Shown: piece by piece, positions 44,795-54,197 of the stretch
How the letters are laid out: each line of letters opens with the position of its first letter
How positions within the stretch are numbered: the first letter of the stretch is position 1
Origin: JAJFUI01 sp963754135
GTDB lineage: Bacteria > Planctomycetota > Planctomycetia > Pirellulales > Thermoguttaceae
Reading direction: 5' to 3'
Assembly (NCBI GenBank): GCA_963754135.1
Contig: CAVWEY010000003.1
Location: 248,001 to 312,000 of the forward strand
Length of the DNA stretch: 64,000 bases
The notes under the pieces: generated by a model
Database searches by the model: none
Told to the model about the DNA's origin: nothing
The model's input: the letters and a program-made list of their open reading frames with translations, nothing else
Translations under genes and position numbers: made by a program

Positions 44795-46288
44795 TCATCT
44801 CCGCTGGCCCGGCAGTATCTCCGGCAAGCGGGTGAGTACGTCGCGGTAGGAGGCCCAAGGATCATGGCCGTGACGCTTGCAGGAAGCCAGCAGGCTGAAA
44901 TGGACCGCCGCCGCGCGGCCGCCGCGGTCGTTGCCCAGGAAGAGCCAGTTCTTCCGGCCTAAGGCCATGCCGCGCACCGCGTTCTCGCCCTCGTTGTTGT
45001 CGATGTCCAGCCAGCCGTCCTCAGGGTATACGGACAGGGCCGCCCAGTTCGAGAGCGTGTAATCCATCGCCCCACGAACCGCGCTCTTGGGCAAGACCTT
45101 GGGCGCTTCTACTTCCAGCCAGGCATGGAAGCCGCTCAAGAGCGGCCGAAGAGCGCTCCTGCCGCTGGGCGGCGATCCGCTGGGCGCGCTCCGCCAACGG
45201 GAGCGCCTCCCACGCGCCCTGACAGCGCTGGTGCAAATCCTTCTCCACGGCGTCGAGCTTGCCGATCCAGGCCAAGGCCGTCTCCATGCGGGCCGCGTCC
45301 AGCCGCCGGCACTCGTGGAACTTCCGCCGGGCGTGCGCCCAGCAGGCCACCTCGACGATCCGCCCCGGGGATTCCAGGTAGATGCCGTCATAGCCGTTGA
45401 AGGCGTCGGCCTGCAAGTAGCCGCGATAGTCCTTCAGAAAGGCCGCCGGCCCGTCCCGTTGGTGATTGGTCGTATCGTCGAAGACCGTCAGCGCGTGGAG
45501 CGGGTCGCCCACGTAGGGCCAGAACCGGCCGGTGTACTTCAACTTCCGCCAGGCGTCGCGGACCTTCACCGAAGTGTCGTCGGTGTGGATCACGTGCGAA
45601 GCCAGCACCACCCGCACGGCCAAGGCATACAAGGGCCGCAAGAACTCGGCCGTCTGGAGCCACCAGCCGTCCATCGTCTGCCGCGAGATGCGGAGCCCCT
45701 GCCGCTGGTAGATCCCTTCCTGCCGGTGCAAGGGGAGATGGTCGGTTCCCTTGCAGACGATCACCTGCGCCATCAGCCCCGGCCCCGCCAAGGCGCCGGG
45801 AATGGCCTCGGCCGGCTTGCGGGCGACCACCACGTTCTGCTCGGCCAACGTCAGGCCGCTCTCGGGAAGCGGCTCCTTGCGGGCGTATTTCTTGCGGACG
45901 TGGACCACCACGAACAGCGTCGAGGGCCGCCAGTCCAGTTGCTCGCTCCGCTCCGGCGGCAGTTCCACCAAGTTCTCCACGCCACCCAAGGCCGCCTTTT
46001 CGGCCTCCGTCAGGTCATGCACCCGCTCTTCACGCGCCATCTTGTCGGGAATCCGGCCGCGGCCGTGCCGGTCTGAGAATCGAACAAGGCGCCTTGCCGC
46101 GGATCGAGCTTCTCGCTCGTGCTGCCGTAGATCCGCTTGAGCAGCAAGTGCATGGGGTGCTCTTGCCGCTCCAGACGCGAGTGGGCCTTCTGCAACTCTT
46201 CCAACAACTGCACGACCAACTGCTTCAGCACCGCCGGATCGTCGGGCAGCAGGGCGGGATCGGGCACGAGTGGAACGTCCGGGCTCAT
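44795..46288 (-). CDS. tnpC: IS66 transposase TnpC, two frameshifts
   Basis: DDE transposase of IS66. The N-terminus at 46288 has the leucine-rich coiled coil LKQLVVQLLEELQKAHSRLE and LLLKRIYGSTSEKLDPRQGA LFD. At about 46050 the frame shifts to DKMAREERVHDLTEAEKAA. The catalytic core follows: VIVCKGTDHLPLHRQEGIYQ, VIHTDDTSVKV and YLQADAFNGYDGIYLESPGR then EVACWAHARRKFHE. At about 45150 it shifts again to RPLLSGFHAWLEVEAPKVLP and ends with YPEDGWLDIDNNEGENAVRG, containing the final Glu, and SYRDVLTRLPEILPGQRR. The full protein would be about 497 residues, normal for TnpC. Confidence 0.88.
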
Positions 46289-46294
46289 GCCCTA

Positions 46295-46972
46295 TTAAAC
46301 GCCGCCGGGACGAAAAAGGTTCGCCGCCATCGCGAGTTTTTTTCCGCCCGCCGTCAGCTCGCGCTGATAACGCTTCTGCCGCTTCACGCTGGCCGGGTCG
46401 ATGCCCCACAGCACCAGCGACAACTCCTGCGCCGAAACCTCGATGCTCCGCGCGTCCGCATCGCCGCTGGTCGGGAAGCGAAAGGTCCCTTCTTCCAACC
46501 GCCGGTAATACAGCGTCAGCCCGTCGCGGTCCCACCACAAGAGCTTGATCCGATCGCCGCGGCGGCTGCGGAAGACGAACCAATGGCCCGAGAGCGGACG
46601 GCCTGCTCCCAGGATGATCTCCACGCCCTGCACCGCCTCCGCCAAGCCGTGCCCGCTGGCCGGCTTTAAGCTCTCGGCCGCCACCACGTGCACGGGCAGA
46701 AACCACGGCGACGAACTACCCTCTGGCGACACCCGCTGGGACAAGTGCGAGGCGGGTGTCACCGCGTGTGGCTGGGACCGGGGGCCGTTCACCGCATCGG
46801 CACGGTGGCTACGGCAGGCCACTCTACGCCGCCAGAAATAGAAGGCCGATTCCCGCAAGCCCGCGCCGCGGCAAAACGCCCGCACCGATTGGCCGCCTGC
46901 CCTCCACCGCTGCACCACCTCTTCCCAATAGCTCTGCTTCTGGGGATCACCCCGCCGAATACGTCTCTTCAT
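46295..46972 (-). CDS. fused IS66 TnpA-TnpB protein
   Basis: One 225-residue frame joins two normally separate IS66 accessory proteins. The first part is TnpA-like: KQSYWEEVVQRWRAGGQSVR AFCRGAGLRESAFYFWRRRV. The last part is TnpB-like: PLSGHWFVFRSRRGDRIKLL WWDRDGLTLYYRRLEEGTFR. Between them, at GVEIILGAGR/PLSGHW (about 46598), the TnpA end and the TnpB start (the usual DMRKGFDGL region) are missing. ATG 46972 has AGGAG upstream. The stop is 6 bases from tnpC. The product is probably not functional as TnpB. Confidence 0.75.
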   Translation of the reverse strand: MKRRIRRGDPQKQSYWEEVVQRWRAGGQSVRAFCRGAGLRESAFYFWRRRVACRSHRADAVNGPRSQPHAVTPASHLSQRVSPEGSSSPWFLPVHVVAAESLKPASGHGLAEAVQGVEIILGAGRPLSGHWFVFRSRRGDRIKLLWWDRDGLTLYYRRLEEGTFRFPTSGDADARSIEVSAQELSLVLWGIDPASVKRQKRYQRELTAGGKKLAMAANLFRPGGV

Positions 46973-47212
46973 CTTCGGGCTCCTGAAATGCATGCGGCCG
47001 AGCCTATCTCGGCCGACGCACATCAGGCTACCATGCCCCACAAGACGCATTCCGCCAGACGCTTACGATGTGTCGAAGTACTACCCATAGATGACAAAGC
47101 TCTCGGGGTACCGAGACGTCATACCTTTTCTGTGAGCGAGGCCCAACCGGCAAGGTGCCCCCAAATTGGCTGTCGGCACGGGCTGATTTTCGAACAGTTT
47201 TCGACATGGGGG

Positions 47213-47220
47213 TGAACCAC
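47213..47220. repeat. 8-bp target site duplication of IS4, left copy
   Basis: TGAACCAC, repeated exactly at 48466-48473 on the other side of the IS4 element. It could be 9 bases if the preceding G is included. Confidence 0.75.
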
Positions 47221-48465
47221 TCCTGACTTATCCCCAGTTTCAGCGTACCGCGCAGAGAAACTGGCGGTCCCTCGAAAGTCGTTGGTTGGTGTACAGTTGG
47301 GTGTGAATCGGACCAACCCAACCACGCCTCACGGAGGGAACCGCCATGAACGGCATGGAAGCCGTGCTCTGGATCAGGAGTGTATGTCTTGGGCTGCGAA
47401 AGAGCCAGACCAAAACTCTGGCGGATTTGGTGGCCGTGGCAATTCAGGTCGGCCGGGTGAGCCTCTCGGAACTGGGCCGATTGCTGGCGGAGGAACGCCA
47501 GGGCGCCGCCCAGCACGGCATCAAGCGGGCCTGGCGGTTTACAGCCAACGACCGTGTCCACGTCGGCGATGCCATGCAGGGCCCGCTACGTTGGCTTTTC
47601 CAGAACCGCAAGGCCTGGAAACACCGCCCGTTGCTGGTCACCTTCGATTGGACCGAGGTGCGCTCGTTCCACACCCTCATGGCGGCGGCGGTGATTCGCG
47701 GCCGGGGAGTGCCGCTGCTTTGGGCCAGTTACGAGGCGTGGGTGTTGTCCAAGAGCCAGAACAACCTCGAAGAAGGTCTGCTCCGGCTATTGAAGGCGCT
47801 CCTGCTGGATTGGATCACGGTCATTGTGGTGGCGGACCGCGGTTTTGGCCGCACGGAACTGGCCCGTACTTGCCAGCAGATGGGCTTTCACTACGTCATC
47901 CGCATCAAGCCCACGGTGCATGTGGAGTGCCGCGAATTCCGCGGCAAACTCGACCTTTTGCCGGTAAAGCGCGGCACCGAGCGGCTGTTGAAGGACGTGC
48001 AGTTCCGCAAACAGAACCCGGTGACGCAGCACGTGGCCGTGTGTTGGAAGAAGGGTTTGCCCAAGGACCGCGACGAGTGCTGGTTCCTGATGACCGACCT
48101 GCCCTACTCGGTGAGGAAGCGGACCGACTTGTACGGGCGGTGGATGACGATCGAGGAGTTGTTCCGGGACGAAAAGAACCGGCGTCACGGCTGGGCGTTG
48201 CGCAACACCCAGCTTACGCGCCCGAGCGTTTCGACCGCTTGCTCTTGCTCTTGACCTTGGCGTATTGGCTGTTGCTTGGCATCGGTCTAACGGCCCTGAG
48301 ACGTTACCCGCCCGGTACGTGGTGCAGCAACAATCGGCCCGGAGCGTGCGGTCTGTTCTTCATCGGCCGAAAGATGCTCCGACGGATCAAACTCACAGCG
48401 GTACAAGCACTTGCCGCCCTGCTTCACGCGCTCCTGGCCGAGGCCGGAAAGTGGGGATAAGTCAG
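47221..48465 (+). mobile_element. IS4-family insertion sequence
   Basis: A 1245-bp element. CTGACTTATCCCCA (47223-47236) at the left end is mirrored at the right end by TGGGGATAAGTCAG (48452-48465), extending to TTTC with one mismatch. Both sides are flanked by TGAACCAC. It holds one transposase gene with a frameshift near its 3' end. It is inserted 154 bases from IS66 and 66 bases before a beta-propeller phosphoesterase gene. Confidence 0.85.
47346..48460 (+). CDS. IS4-family transposase, one frameshift
   Basis: DDE transposase. The core contains LLVTFDWTEVRSFHTLMAA (first Asp), VIVVADRGFGRTELARTC (second Asp) and the IS4 signature YGRWMTIEELFRDEKNRRHG with the catalytic Glu. At about 48220 the frame shifts from LRNTQLTRP to RFDRLLLLLTLAYWLLLGIG and runs to AVQALAALLHALLAEAGKWG. 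The reconstructed length is about 371 residues. The start ATG 47346 follows GGAGGGAACCGCC. Confidence 0.87.
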
Positions 48466-48473
48466 TGAACCAC
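48466..48473. repeat. 8-bp target site duplication of IS4, right copy
   Basis: TGAACCAC, identical to 47213-47220, immediately after the right end of the IS4 element. Confidence 0.75.
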
Positions 48474-48531
48474 ATTCTTGACTGCCGTGCCCCTTACGAC
48501 TCTAATTGGGATGGTTGGGAGTGCTGTGCCT

Positions 48532-51173
48532 ATGCCCAGACAACTCATGGGAACAGTTGGCTGCTGGATCGCGCGGTTGACCGGGCTTGTGTTGGGGGTA
48601 TGGGGTATTTCCTACGCCTTGATGTCAAACGAACAGCGGGCCGTGCAAGCCGCATACCCGCTCCAACGGCAGCACGTCGGCCCAAACGAAAACGACGGCA
48701 TCATCGTGCCGACCGGCCAACTTATTCGCCCCGCCGGTCAAACCTTGGCGTTCGGCGGCCGGCCTGTGGACATCGCGCTTTCGCCCGACCAGCACGCCCT
48801 CTTCGTCAAGAATACCGGAAGCTTGACGGTGCTCGATGCCACCCAATGGCAGTTGATCCAAAACCTGGCCTACCCCAAGGGCGAAGCCGGTTCGATGCAC
48901 GGTCTGGCCGTGAGCAGGGACGGCGCCGCCGTCTATGTGACCGGTTCCTACAAGCACCTGTTAGAAGCCCGGCGCAACGGCAAAGGCCACTGGCAGTGGG
49001 CTCGGGAAATCCCTCTGAGCACAAGCCCCGTCAACCCTTCCGGCGTGGCCCTGGCGGCCAACGGGCGCACGGCCTACGTCGGCCTGTCGATCAACAACGC
49101 GTTGGCCGTCGTTGATCTGGGCGCCGGCAAAGTGACCGCCCAGATCCCCACCGGCATTTGCCCCTTTGGTGTCTTGTTGTCCGCAGATGGTCAGACCGCC
49201 TACGTCTCCAACTTTGGCGGCCGGCGCGCCGGGACGGCGAGCACACCGAACCATCCGCCGGAACGCCCGTTGTCGTTGATGACCGTTCGCTAGCGATCAG
49301 CGGCACGATTACCCGAATCGGCCTCACCGCGCGCAGGACCACCGGAGAACTGAGCGTAGGTCTACATCCTTCGGACATGGGGCTTTCGCCTGATGGCGCC
49401 TTCCTGTTCGTTGCCAACGCCAACTCCGATTCGGTGTCGGTGGTTGATACGGTCTCCTTCCGCGTCCGCGAAACCATCTCTGTCCGCCCCGATCCCAACC
49501 TGCCCTTCGGCAGCATTACCAACGCCCTGGCGGTGAGCAAGGACGGTCGTACGCTCTTTGTCGCCAACGGTGGCAACAATGCCATCGCCGTGGTCAAACT
49601 GTCGGCCAAGTCCGGCAAGTCCAGCGTGGTGAGGGGTTTCATTCCCACGGGCTGGTTCCCTGGCGGTGTCTGCACCGATGGCACGAATCTCTACATAGCC
49701 AACGTTAAGGGCGAGGGTTCGCGCGAGCGAGAGCCCGGGGCCACGGCTTGGAATTCCCGTGAGGTGCGGGGCAGCGTCACCAAAGCCGCAATTCCCGACG
49801 ACGCGCAACTTGCCACACTCACCAGGCGGGCGCTAACCGATGCCCGGGTGCCGCAAACGTTGCTGGCGCTGGAAAAGGCGGAGAGCGGCCTCAAACCCGT
49901 GCCCGTGCCACGGCATCCCGGCGAGCCCTCCACCATCGAGCACGTGGTCTATGTCATTAAGGAAAACCGTACCTACGACCAGGTGTTTGGCGATCTTTCC
50001 CAGGGCAACGGCGACCCCAAGCTCTGCACCTACGGCCGGCGGATCACGCCCAACCAACATGCCCTGGCGGAGGAGTTTGTCCTGCTCGACAACTACTACT
50101 GCAACGGCGTGGTGTCAGCCGACGGCCATCAGTGGGCCACACAGGGTACGGTCAGCGATTACCAGGAAAAGGCCTTCGGCGGCCACCCCCGCGGCTATTT
50201 CTTCGGCACCGACGCGCTGGCCTACGCCGGCTGCAATTTCATCTGGGACAGCGCGCTCTTGCACGGCCGGTCATTCCGCAACTACGGCGAGCTCGATTTT
50301 TCCCGCCTCGTGCCGGGCGGCAAATGGTTTGACGTCTACCGGGACTTTCAAGGCAAAGCAGGCAAGATCACGTTCAAGCCGTCGATGCAATTGGAGACGC
50401 TTCGCAAGTACACCTGCCCAACTTTCCCCGGTTGGAATCTGGCCATTCCTGACGTGGTGCGGATCGAGGCGTTCCTGAAAGAATTCAAGGCATACGAAAG
50501 AAGCGGTGATTGGCCGGACTTCGTGATCGTTTATCTGCCGCAGGACCACACCGCCGGCACGAGTCCGGATTACCCTACGCCGCGTGCCCTCGTGGCGGAT
50601 AACGACCTGGCGGTGGGGCGGCTGGTCGAGGCCATTTCCCACAGCCGTTTCTGGCCCAAGACCGCCGTCTTCGTGAATGAAGATGATCCGCAGAACGGTT
50701 GGGACCACGTCGACGGACACCGTTCGCTCTGCCTGGTCATCAGCCCCTATGTCAAGCGCCACGCGGTCGTCAGTCAATTCTACAACCAACTTTCGGTGCT
50801 GCACACGATCGGGCACATCCTGGGCTTGCCAAGCACGGTTCAACTTGCCGCCCAGGCGCCGGCCATGGAAGCCTGCTTTACCGGCACACCGGCTTTGACG
50901 CCCTACACCGCGCGGCCCAACATCATACCGCTCGATGAGCGGAACAAACCGGCCAACGTCTTGCAGGGTGTCGAACGGCAACTTGCGTTGGCCAGTGAAG
51001 CGATGGATTTGTCACAGCCCGACCGGATCAATGAAGACTCATTTAACCGCATTCTTTGGCACGCCAGCATGGGCATCAATACGCCGTACCCCGCTCAATT
51101 TGCCGGTGCCCACGGCAGAGGCCTCAAGGCGCTCAAGCTGAAACGGACGTTGTTGAAGGACGACGATGATTAA
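48532..51173 (+). CDS. beta-propeller phosphoesterase (YVTN repeats plus alkaline-phosphatase-like domain), one frameshift
   Basis: Two-domain exported protein. An N-terminal hydrophobic stretch (IARLTGLVLGVWGISYAL) anchors or exports it. The first half is a YVTN/lactonase-like propeller: RPVDIALSPDQHALFVKNTG, GVALAANGRTAYVGLSINN. At about 49235 the frame shifts, and the propeller continues with DMGLSPDGAFLFVANANSDS and SKDGRTLFVANGGNNAIAVV. The second half is a pfam04185-type phosphoesterase: IEHVVYVIKENRTYDQVFGD, DNYYCNGVVSADGHQWATQG and VFVNEDDPQNGWDHVDGHRS then LCLVISPYVKR. It has about 880 residues. The start is uncertain (TTG 48478 to ATG 48547), and an IS4 element ends 66 bases upstream. 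Confidence 0.87.
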
Positions 51174-51267
51174 AATTGGGCTCGCGTGTTGTGACGGCCG
51201 CAGGGCTCTGGTTGCCCGTTTGCCGTTGTCGTGAACTGAACCACATCAAAACCCGAGGAGAACGACC

Positions 51268-51327
51268 ATGAAAGACCAAAAGAAGGAATTGACCACTAAC
51301 GCCGGGGCTCCCGTCGCCGACAACCAG
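51268..51327 (+). pseudogene. 5' remnant of a catalase gene
   Basis: Start with GGAG upstream and 20 codons, MKDQKKELTTNAGAPVADNQ, matching the conserved N-terminus of clade catalases (LTTNAGAPVxDNQ). After DNQ the similarity stops; instead of the expected NSLTAG, the frame reads ITIVMSDHQHVARRVRA through an orphan CRISPR repeat and soon stops. More than 450 codons are missing. The join is sharp, at about 51327. Confidence 0.75.
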
Positions 51328-51357
51328 ATCACCATCGTCATGAGCGACCATCAGCAT

Positions 51358-51389
51358 GTCGCCCGCCGCGTGCGGGCGTGGATTGAAAC
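51358..51389 (+). CRISPR. single orphan type I-C-like CRISPR repeat
   Basis: A 32-base unit that begins GTCGCCCGCCGCG and ends GTGGATTGAAAC, the form of type I-C (Cas-Dvulg) repeats, including the ATTGAAAC 3' handle and a CGCCCGC/GCGGGCG hairpin. No second copy was found near it, and no cas gene is in the window. Spacer-sized unique DNA lies on both sides (catalase stump on the left, resolvase stump on the right). Confidence 0.7.
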
Positions 51390-51397
51390 CTTCCGCT

Positions 51398-51646
51398 TCA
51401 CAGGTCTTGGCTGGCGTGAATGACCACCAGCCGGCCCACGGTACTGTCCATGTCGATGTTCTGGCCGCCGAGCAATTGGATCACGATCACCCGCACGCCC
51501 CGCTTGGCGAACTGCTCCAGCGTGTCGAGGATTTCGGGCTCGGGCAGTTGCACGGCGGCGCAATGCTGGCGGATCAACTCCGCCTGGACTTCGGGCGACG
51601 CCTGCTGTTTCCGGGTGCTGGCGCGGGTAATGCCGTAGACTGTCAT
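51398..51646 (-). pseudogene. truncated serine recombinase (resolvase) remnant
   Basis: ATG 51646 with GGAGA upstream opens MTVYGITRASTRKQQASPEV, the resolvase/invertase N-terminus with the catalytic Ser in TRAST. EILDTLEQFAKRGVRVIVIQ and then DMDSTVGRLVV resembles the later catalytic core, but the stretch that normally lies between (about 40 residues) is missing and the C-terminal DNA-binding part is absent; the frame stops after GRLVVIHASQDL. Both an internal deletion and a 3' truncation are implied. Confidence 0.7.
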
Positions 51647-52256
51647 GGCGGTGTGGTCTCCTGGGTGAATACGGCCGTGCGCGGGCAGCCCGCCGCCGGG
51701 TAGGAGTCCGGTCACGCAGGCGGTCGGCGTACCCCTACGCCCAGCCCGCGCACGGCACGAGACTTGGCTGTCACACTTCTTGGACGGACTATCGAACGGG
51801 CAGCGGGACGCTCACATGGCCGTTCGTCGCTGGCCCCAACGCCCCGGCAGGGCGAAGCGGACGCTGGACGGAATCGCCTGCCCGGCGGCAAAGTGAAGCG
51901 GGCGGTACCAGAGAGGGCGGTTGAAAAGGGGCGGGGCGTCGGCGGCTGCGCTGCTTGCCCGCGCCTGTTGCACGGGCACAGTCATTTCTCCACGACTTTA
52001 AGCTCCGCGCGAGGGCAGGATTATGGGAGATGGGACAGGTTTCGTTGCCGACTGGTATGTATAGTCCGTCGTAGGCTGGCCGTCAACCCACTTCCCCTTG
52101 TTCCCTCCGGTTTCCTCGGCGTGGGCCTCGCCATCGTCGCTTCCCAGTAGCCCGTCGCTCAATTCGGCTGGGAAGTGCGGCATATTCCCTTGCACGGCAG
52201 GGGGTGCTATAATGTCGGTTGGCGGTTGACCTCACAGAGAGCGAAGGGGACTTGTC
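51647..52256. other. 610-base region with no firm gene
   Basis: Contains no recognised domain. A minus-strand frame at 51998-52183 (MPHFPAELSDGLLGSDDGEA, then ETGGNKGKWVDGQ) has protein-like composition but no known family. A plus-strand frame at 51764-52150 looks like background. The promoter of the downstream TPR gene lies at 52185-52213. Confidence 0.4.
52185..52213 (+). promoter_or_regulatory. putative sigma70 promoter of TPR gene
   Basis: A perfect -10 TATAAT (52208-52213) with TTCCCT (52185-52190) 17 bases upstream as a weak -35. The TPR gene starts 44 bases after the -10, with GAAGGGGA as ribosome binding site at about 52242-52249. Confidence 0.5.
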
Positions 52257-53570
52257 ATGAACACTCCAAGATGGTTGGTGGCGGTGATGATCGGGCTTCT
52301 GCTGGCCGTCCAGTCGTCGCTGGCTGCGGAGTACAAGTCAGCAAAGGAGGCTGTCGAGAAGGGCGACGCCCTTTTGGACAACGGCGACTTCGACTCAGCC
52401 ATCATCGCCTACACCGAGGCGATCCGGCTTGACCCGAAGAATGCTGAGGCACGGAACGGTCGGGGACGTGCCTACAGAACGAAGGGTGACCTCGACAAGG
52501 CATTCAACGACTTCACGGAGGCGATCCGGCTCAACCCGAAGTTTGCCGATCCGTATAGGGGTCGGGGTAATGTCTACAACGAGAAGGGCGAATTCAACAA
52601 GGCGATTGAAGAGTACAACGAGGCCATTCGGCTCGATCCGAAACTCGCCAAGGCATATTGTGGCAGAGCCATTGCCTACGATGATAAGGGTGAATTCAAG
52701 AAGGCGATGGCCGACTACAACGAGGCCATCCGGCTCGACCCGAAACTTGACAAAGTGTATTACAACCGTGGTCTGGCCCACGGGAGGAGGGGCCACTTTG
52801 ACAACGCCATCGCCGACTTTACCGAGGCCATTCGGCTCGACCCGAAGTTGGTCCAGGCGTATTACAACCGGGGCGTTGCCTACGGGAAGAAGGGCGACCC
52901 CGACAAGGCCATCGCCGATTTCACAGAGGCGATCCGACTCACCCCGAATGATGCGGAGACGTATTACAACCGGGGCGTTGCCTACGGGAAGAAGGGCGAC
53001 CCCGACAAGGCCATCGCCGACTACACAACGGCGGTCCGCCTCGATCCAAAACTCGCCAGGGCATATTGCGGCAGAGCCAATGCCTACGATGATAAAGGTG
53101 AATTCAATAAGGTGATTGACGACTACAACGAGGCCATTCGGCTCGATCCCAAGTATGCCAGAGCGTATTTCGACCGAGGCATCGCCTACGGGAAGAAGGG
53201 CGATTACGACAGGGCCATCGCCGACTACACGGAGGCGATTCAGCTCAGTCCGACGAACGTCAAAGCGTACTACGGTCGAGGCACTATCCACTTGCGGAGA
53301 GACGACCCGGACAACGCCATCGCTGACTACACGGAGGCCATTCGGCTCGATCCGAAATCAGCCGAGGCATACTATGGGCGAGGTTGGGCCTATGGGAGGA
53401 AAGGCGATTACGACAGGGCCATCGCCGACTACACGGAGGCAATTCGCCTAAATCCAAAGTTTGCAGAGGCGCACTATGGCCGGGGTCTCGCCTACCAGCA
53501 GAAAGGCGAGCAGGCCAGAGCGGACGAGGATTTCGCCCAAGGCAAGAAGTTGGGATTCAAGGGGAAGTAG
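52257..53570 (+). CDS. exported protein of about 12 near-identical TPR repeats
   Basis: A signal peptide (VAVMIGLLLAVQSSLA) followed by about twelve 34-residue TPR units, nearly the whole 437-residue protein. Each unit follows the pattern A-Y-Y-N-R-G-x-A-Y-x-K-K-G-D-x-D-K-A-I-A, then D-Y-T-E-A-I-R-L-D-P-K. Two adjacent units (VAYGKKGDPDKAIADF and VAYGKKGDPDKAIADY) are almost identical also at DNA level, which implies recent repeat duplication. The role is probably a protein-protein scaffold; the partner is unknown. It stands alone with its own promoter. Confidence 0.9.
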   Translation: MNTPRWLVAVMIGLLLAVQSSLAAEYKSAKEAVEKGDALLDNGDFDSAIIAYTEAIRLDPKNAEARNGRGRAYRTKGDLDKAFNDFTEAIRLNPKFADPYRGRGNVYNEKGEFNKAIEEYNEAIRLDPKLAKAYCGRAIAYDDKGEFKKAMADYNEAIRLDPKLDKVYYNRGLAHGRRGHFDNAIADFTEAIRLDPKLVQAYYNRGVAYGKKGDPDKAIADFTEAIRLTPNDAETYYNRGVAYGKKGDPDKAIADYTTAVRLDPKLARAYCGRANAYDDKGEFNKVIDDYNEAIRLDPKYARAYFDRGIAYGKKGDYDRAIADYTEAIQLSPTNVKAYYGRGTIHLRRDDPDNAIADYTEAIRLDPKSAEAYYGRGWAYGRKGDYDRAIADYTEAIRLNPKFAEAHYGRGLAYQQKGEQARADEDFAQGKKLGFKGK

Positions 53571-53692
53571 TCTGCCGCACCGCCTGCTACGCACCTTGTC
53601 TGTCCGGCAGAACTCCCTGCAAACTCTCTGCTTGCAAGGAGTCCTCTTGAGTTGTTGCCCCTGGTTTCGTCGGCGACCGTCCATCGACTTCA

Positions 53693-53990
53693 TCATCCGT
53701 CTGGAAAAGTCTTGCTGTCCGGCCACGCAATCCATGCCCCCGACGAGCACGGTCTGCCGGACGTTCTCGGGTTCCCCTCCACGCCAAAGCTTGGGCTTGG
53801 GGGAGCGTTGCTACGGACGAACTCGGCGGAATCGCCCTCCTCCTCCGACAGCCAGCGGACTTCCTCGATGCTCAAGTTGCTCGCGGAATACTCCACCAGG
53901 CCCCGGCCAGGCAATCAGTATCCGGCCTTCGCAGTCCGGGCAGCCGGCCTCCAGGATGTCCGCCAGCGGCTTGCCGTGTCGGCGTCTCAC
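53693..53990 (-). CDS. small hypothetical protein, possible zinc ribbon, frameshifted
   Basis: GTG 53990 is preceded by GGAAGGGGAG and starts VRRRHGKPLADILEAGCPDC, with CPDC as a possible half zinc site. At about 53905 the frame shifts, from ILIAWPG to GLVEYSASNLSIEEVRWLSE, ending at 53693. Together about 98 residues. I do not recognise the family; only one CxxC is visible, so a full zinc ribbon is not proven. Confidence 0.4.
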
Positions 53991-54197
53991 GAGTGGAACT
54001 CCCCTTCCGCGGTAAACAGGGATCCGTCTTGAGTGTGATCCTCTGCCAGTATTCGCCTCCCCAGGTGGATCGCCGTCCCCCACTCCGTACCGTACTTGCC
54101 TCTTGCGGTTTTTCAGCGCGAAACCACACGCGGTCCTTTTTTGCCATCTCTCTTGACAGTCTCGTCGGTTCTGTTAAACTCAGATTTGTTACAATGT

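Larger units (their letters stand above)
44688..47066 (-). mobile_element. IS66-family insertion sequence, damaged
   Basis: A 2379-bp element. The ends match IS66: GTAAGCGTCTGGCGGAA at 44688-44704 and its exact reverse complement at 47050-47066. It carries tnpC (two frameshifts) and a fused tnpA-tnpB. The flanking 8 bases differ (GGAATTCT on the left, GATGTGTC on the right), so no target duplication is visible, suggesting a rearranged or old copy. An IS4 element starts 154 bases to the right. Confidence 0.9.

Noticed and set aside
44680..47074. Target site duplication for IS66
   Set aside because: The 8 bases on the left (GGAATTCT) and right (GATGTGTC) do not match.
51325..51425. A CRISPR array
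   Set aside because: Only one repeat unit is present; it is reported as a solo repeat instead.
51764..52150. 128-codon plus-strand frame after the resolvase remnant
   Set aside because: Composition is background-like, with no ribosome binding site and no domain.
52395..53291. 298-codon minus-strand frame opposite the TPR array
   Set aside because: Its periodic sequence is the mirror of the TPR repeats, not an independent repeat protein.
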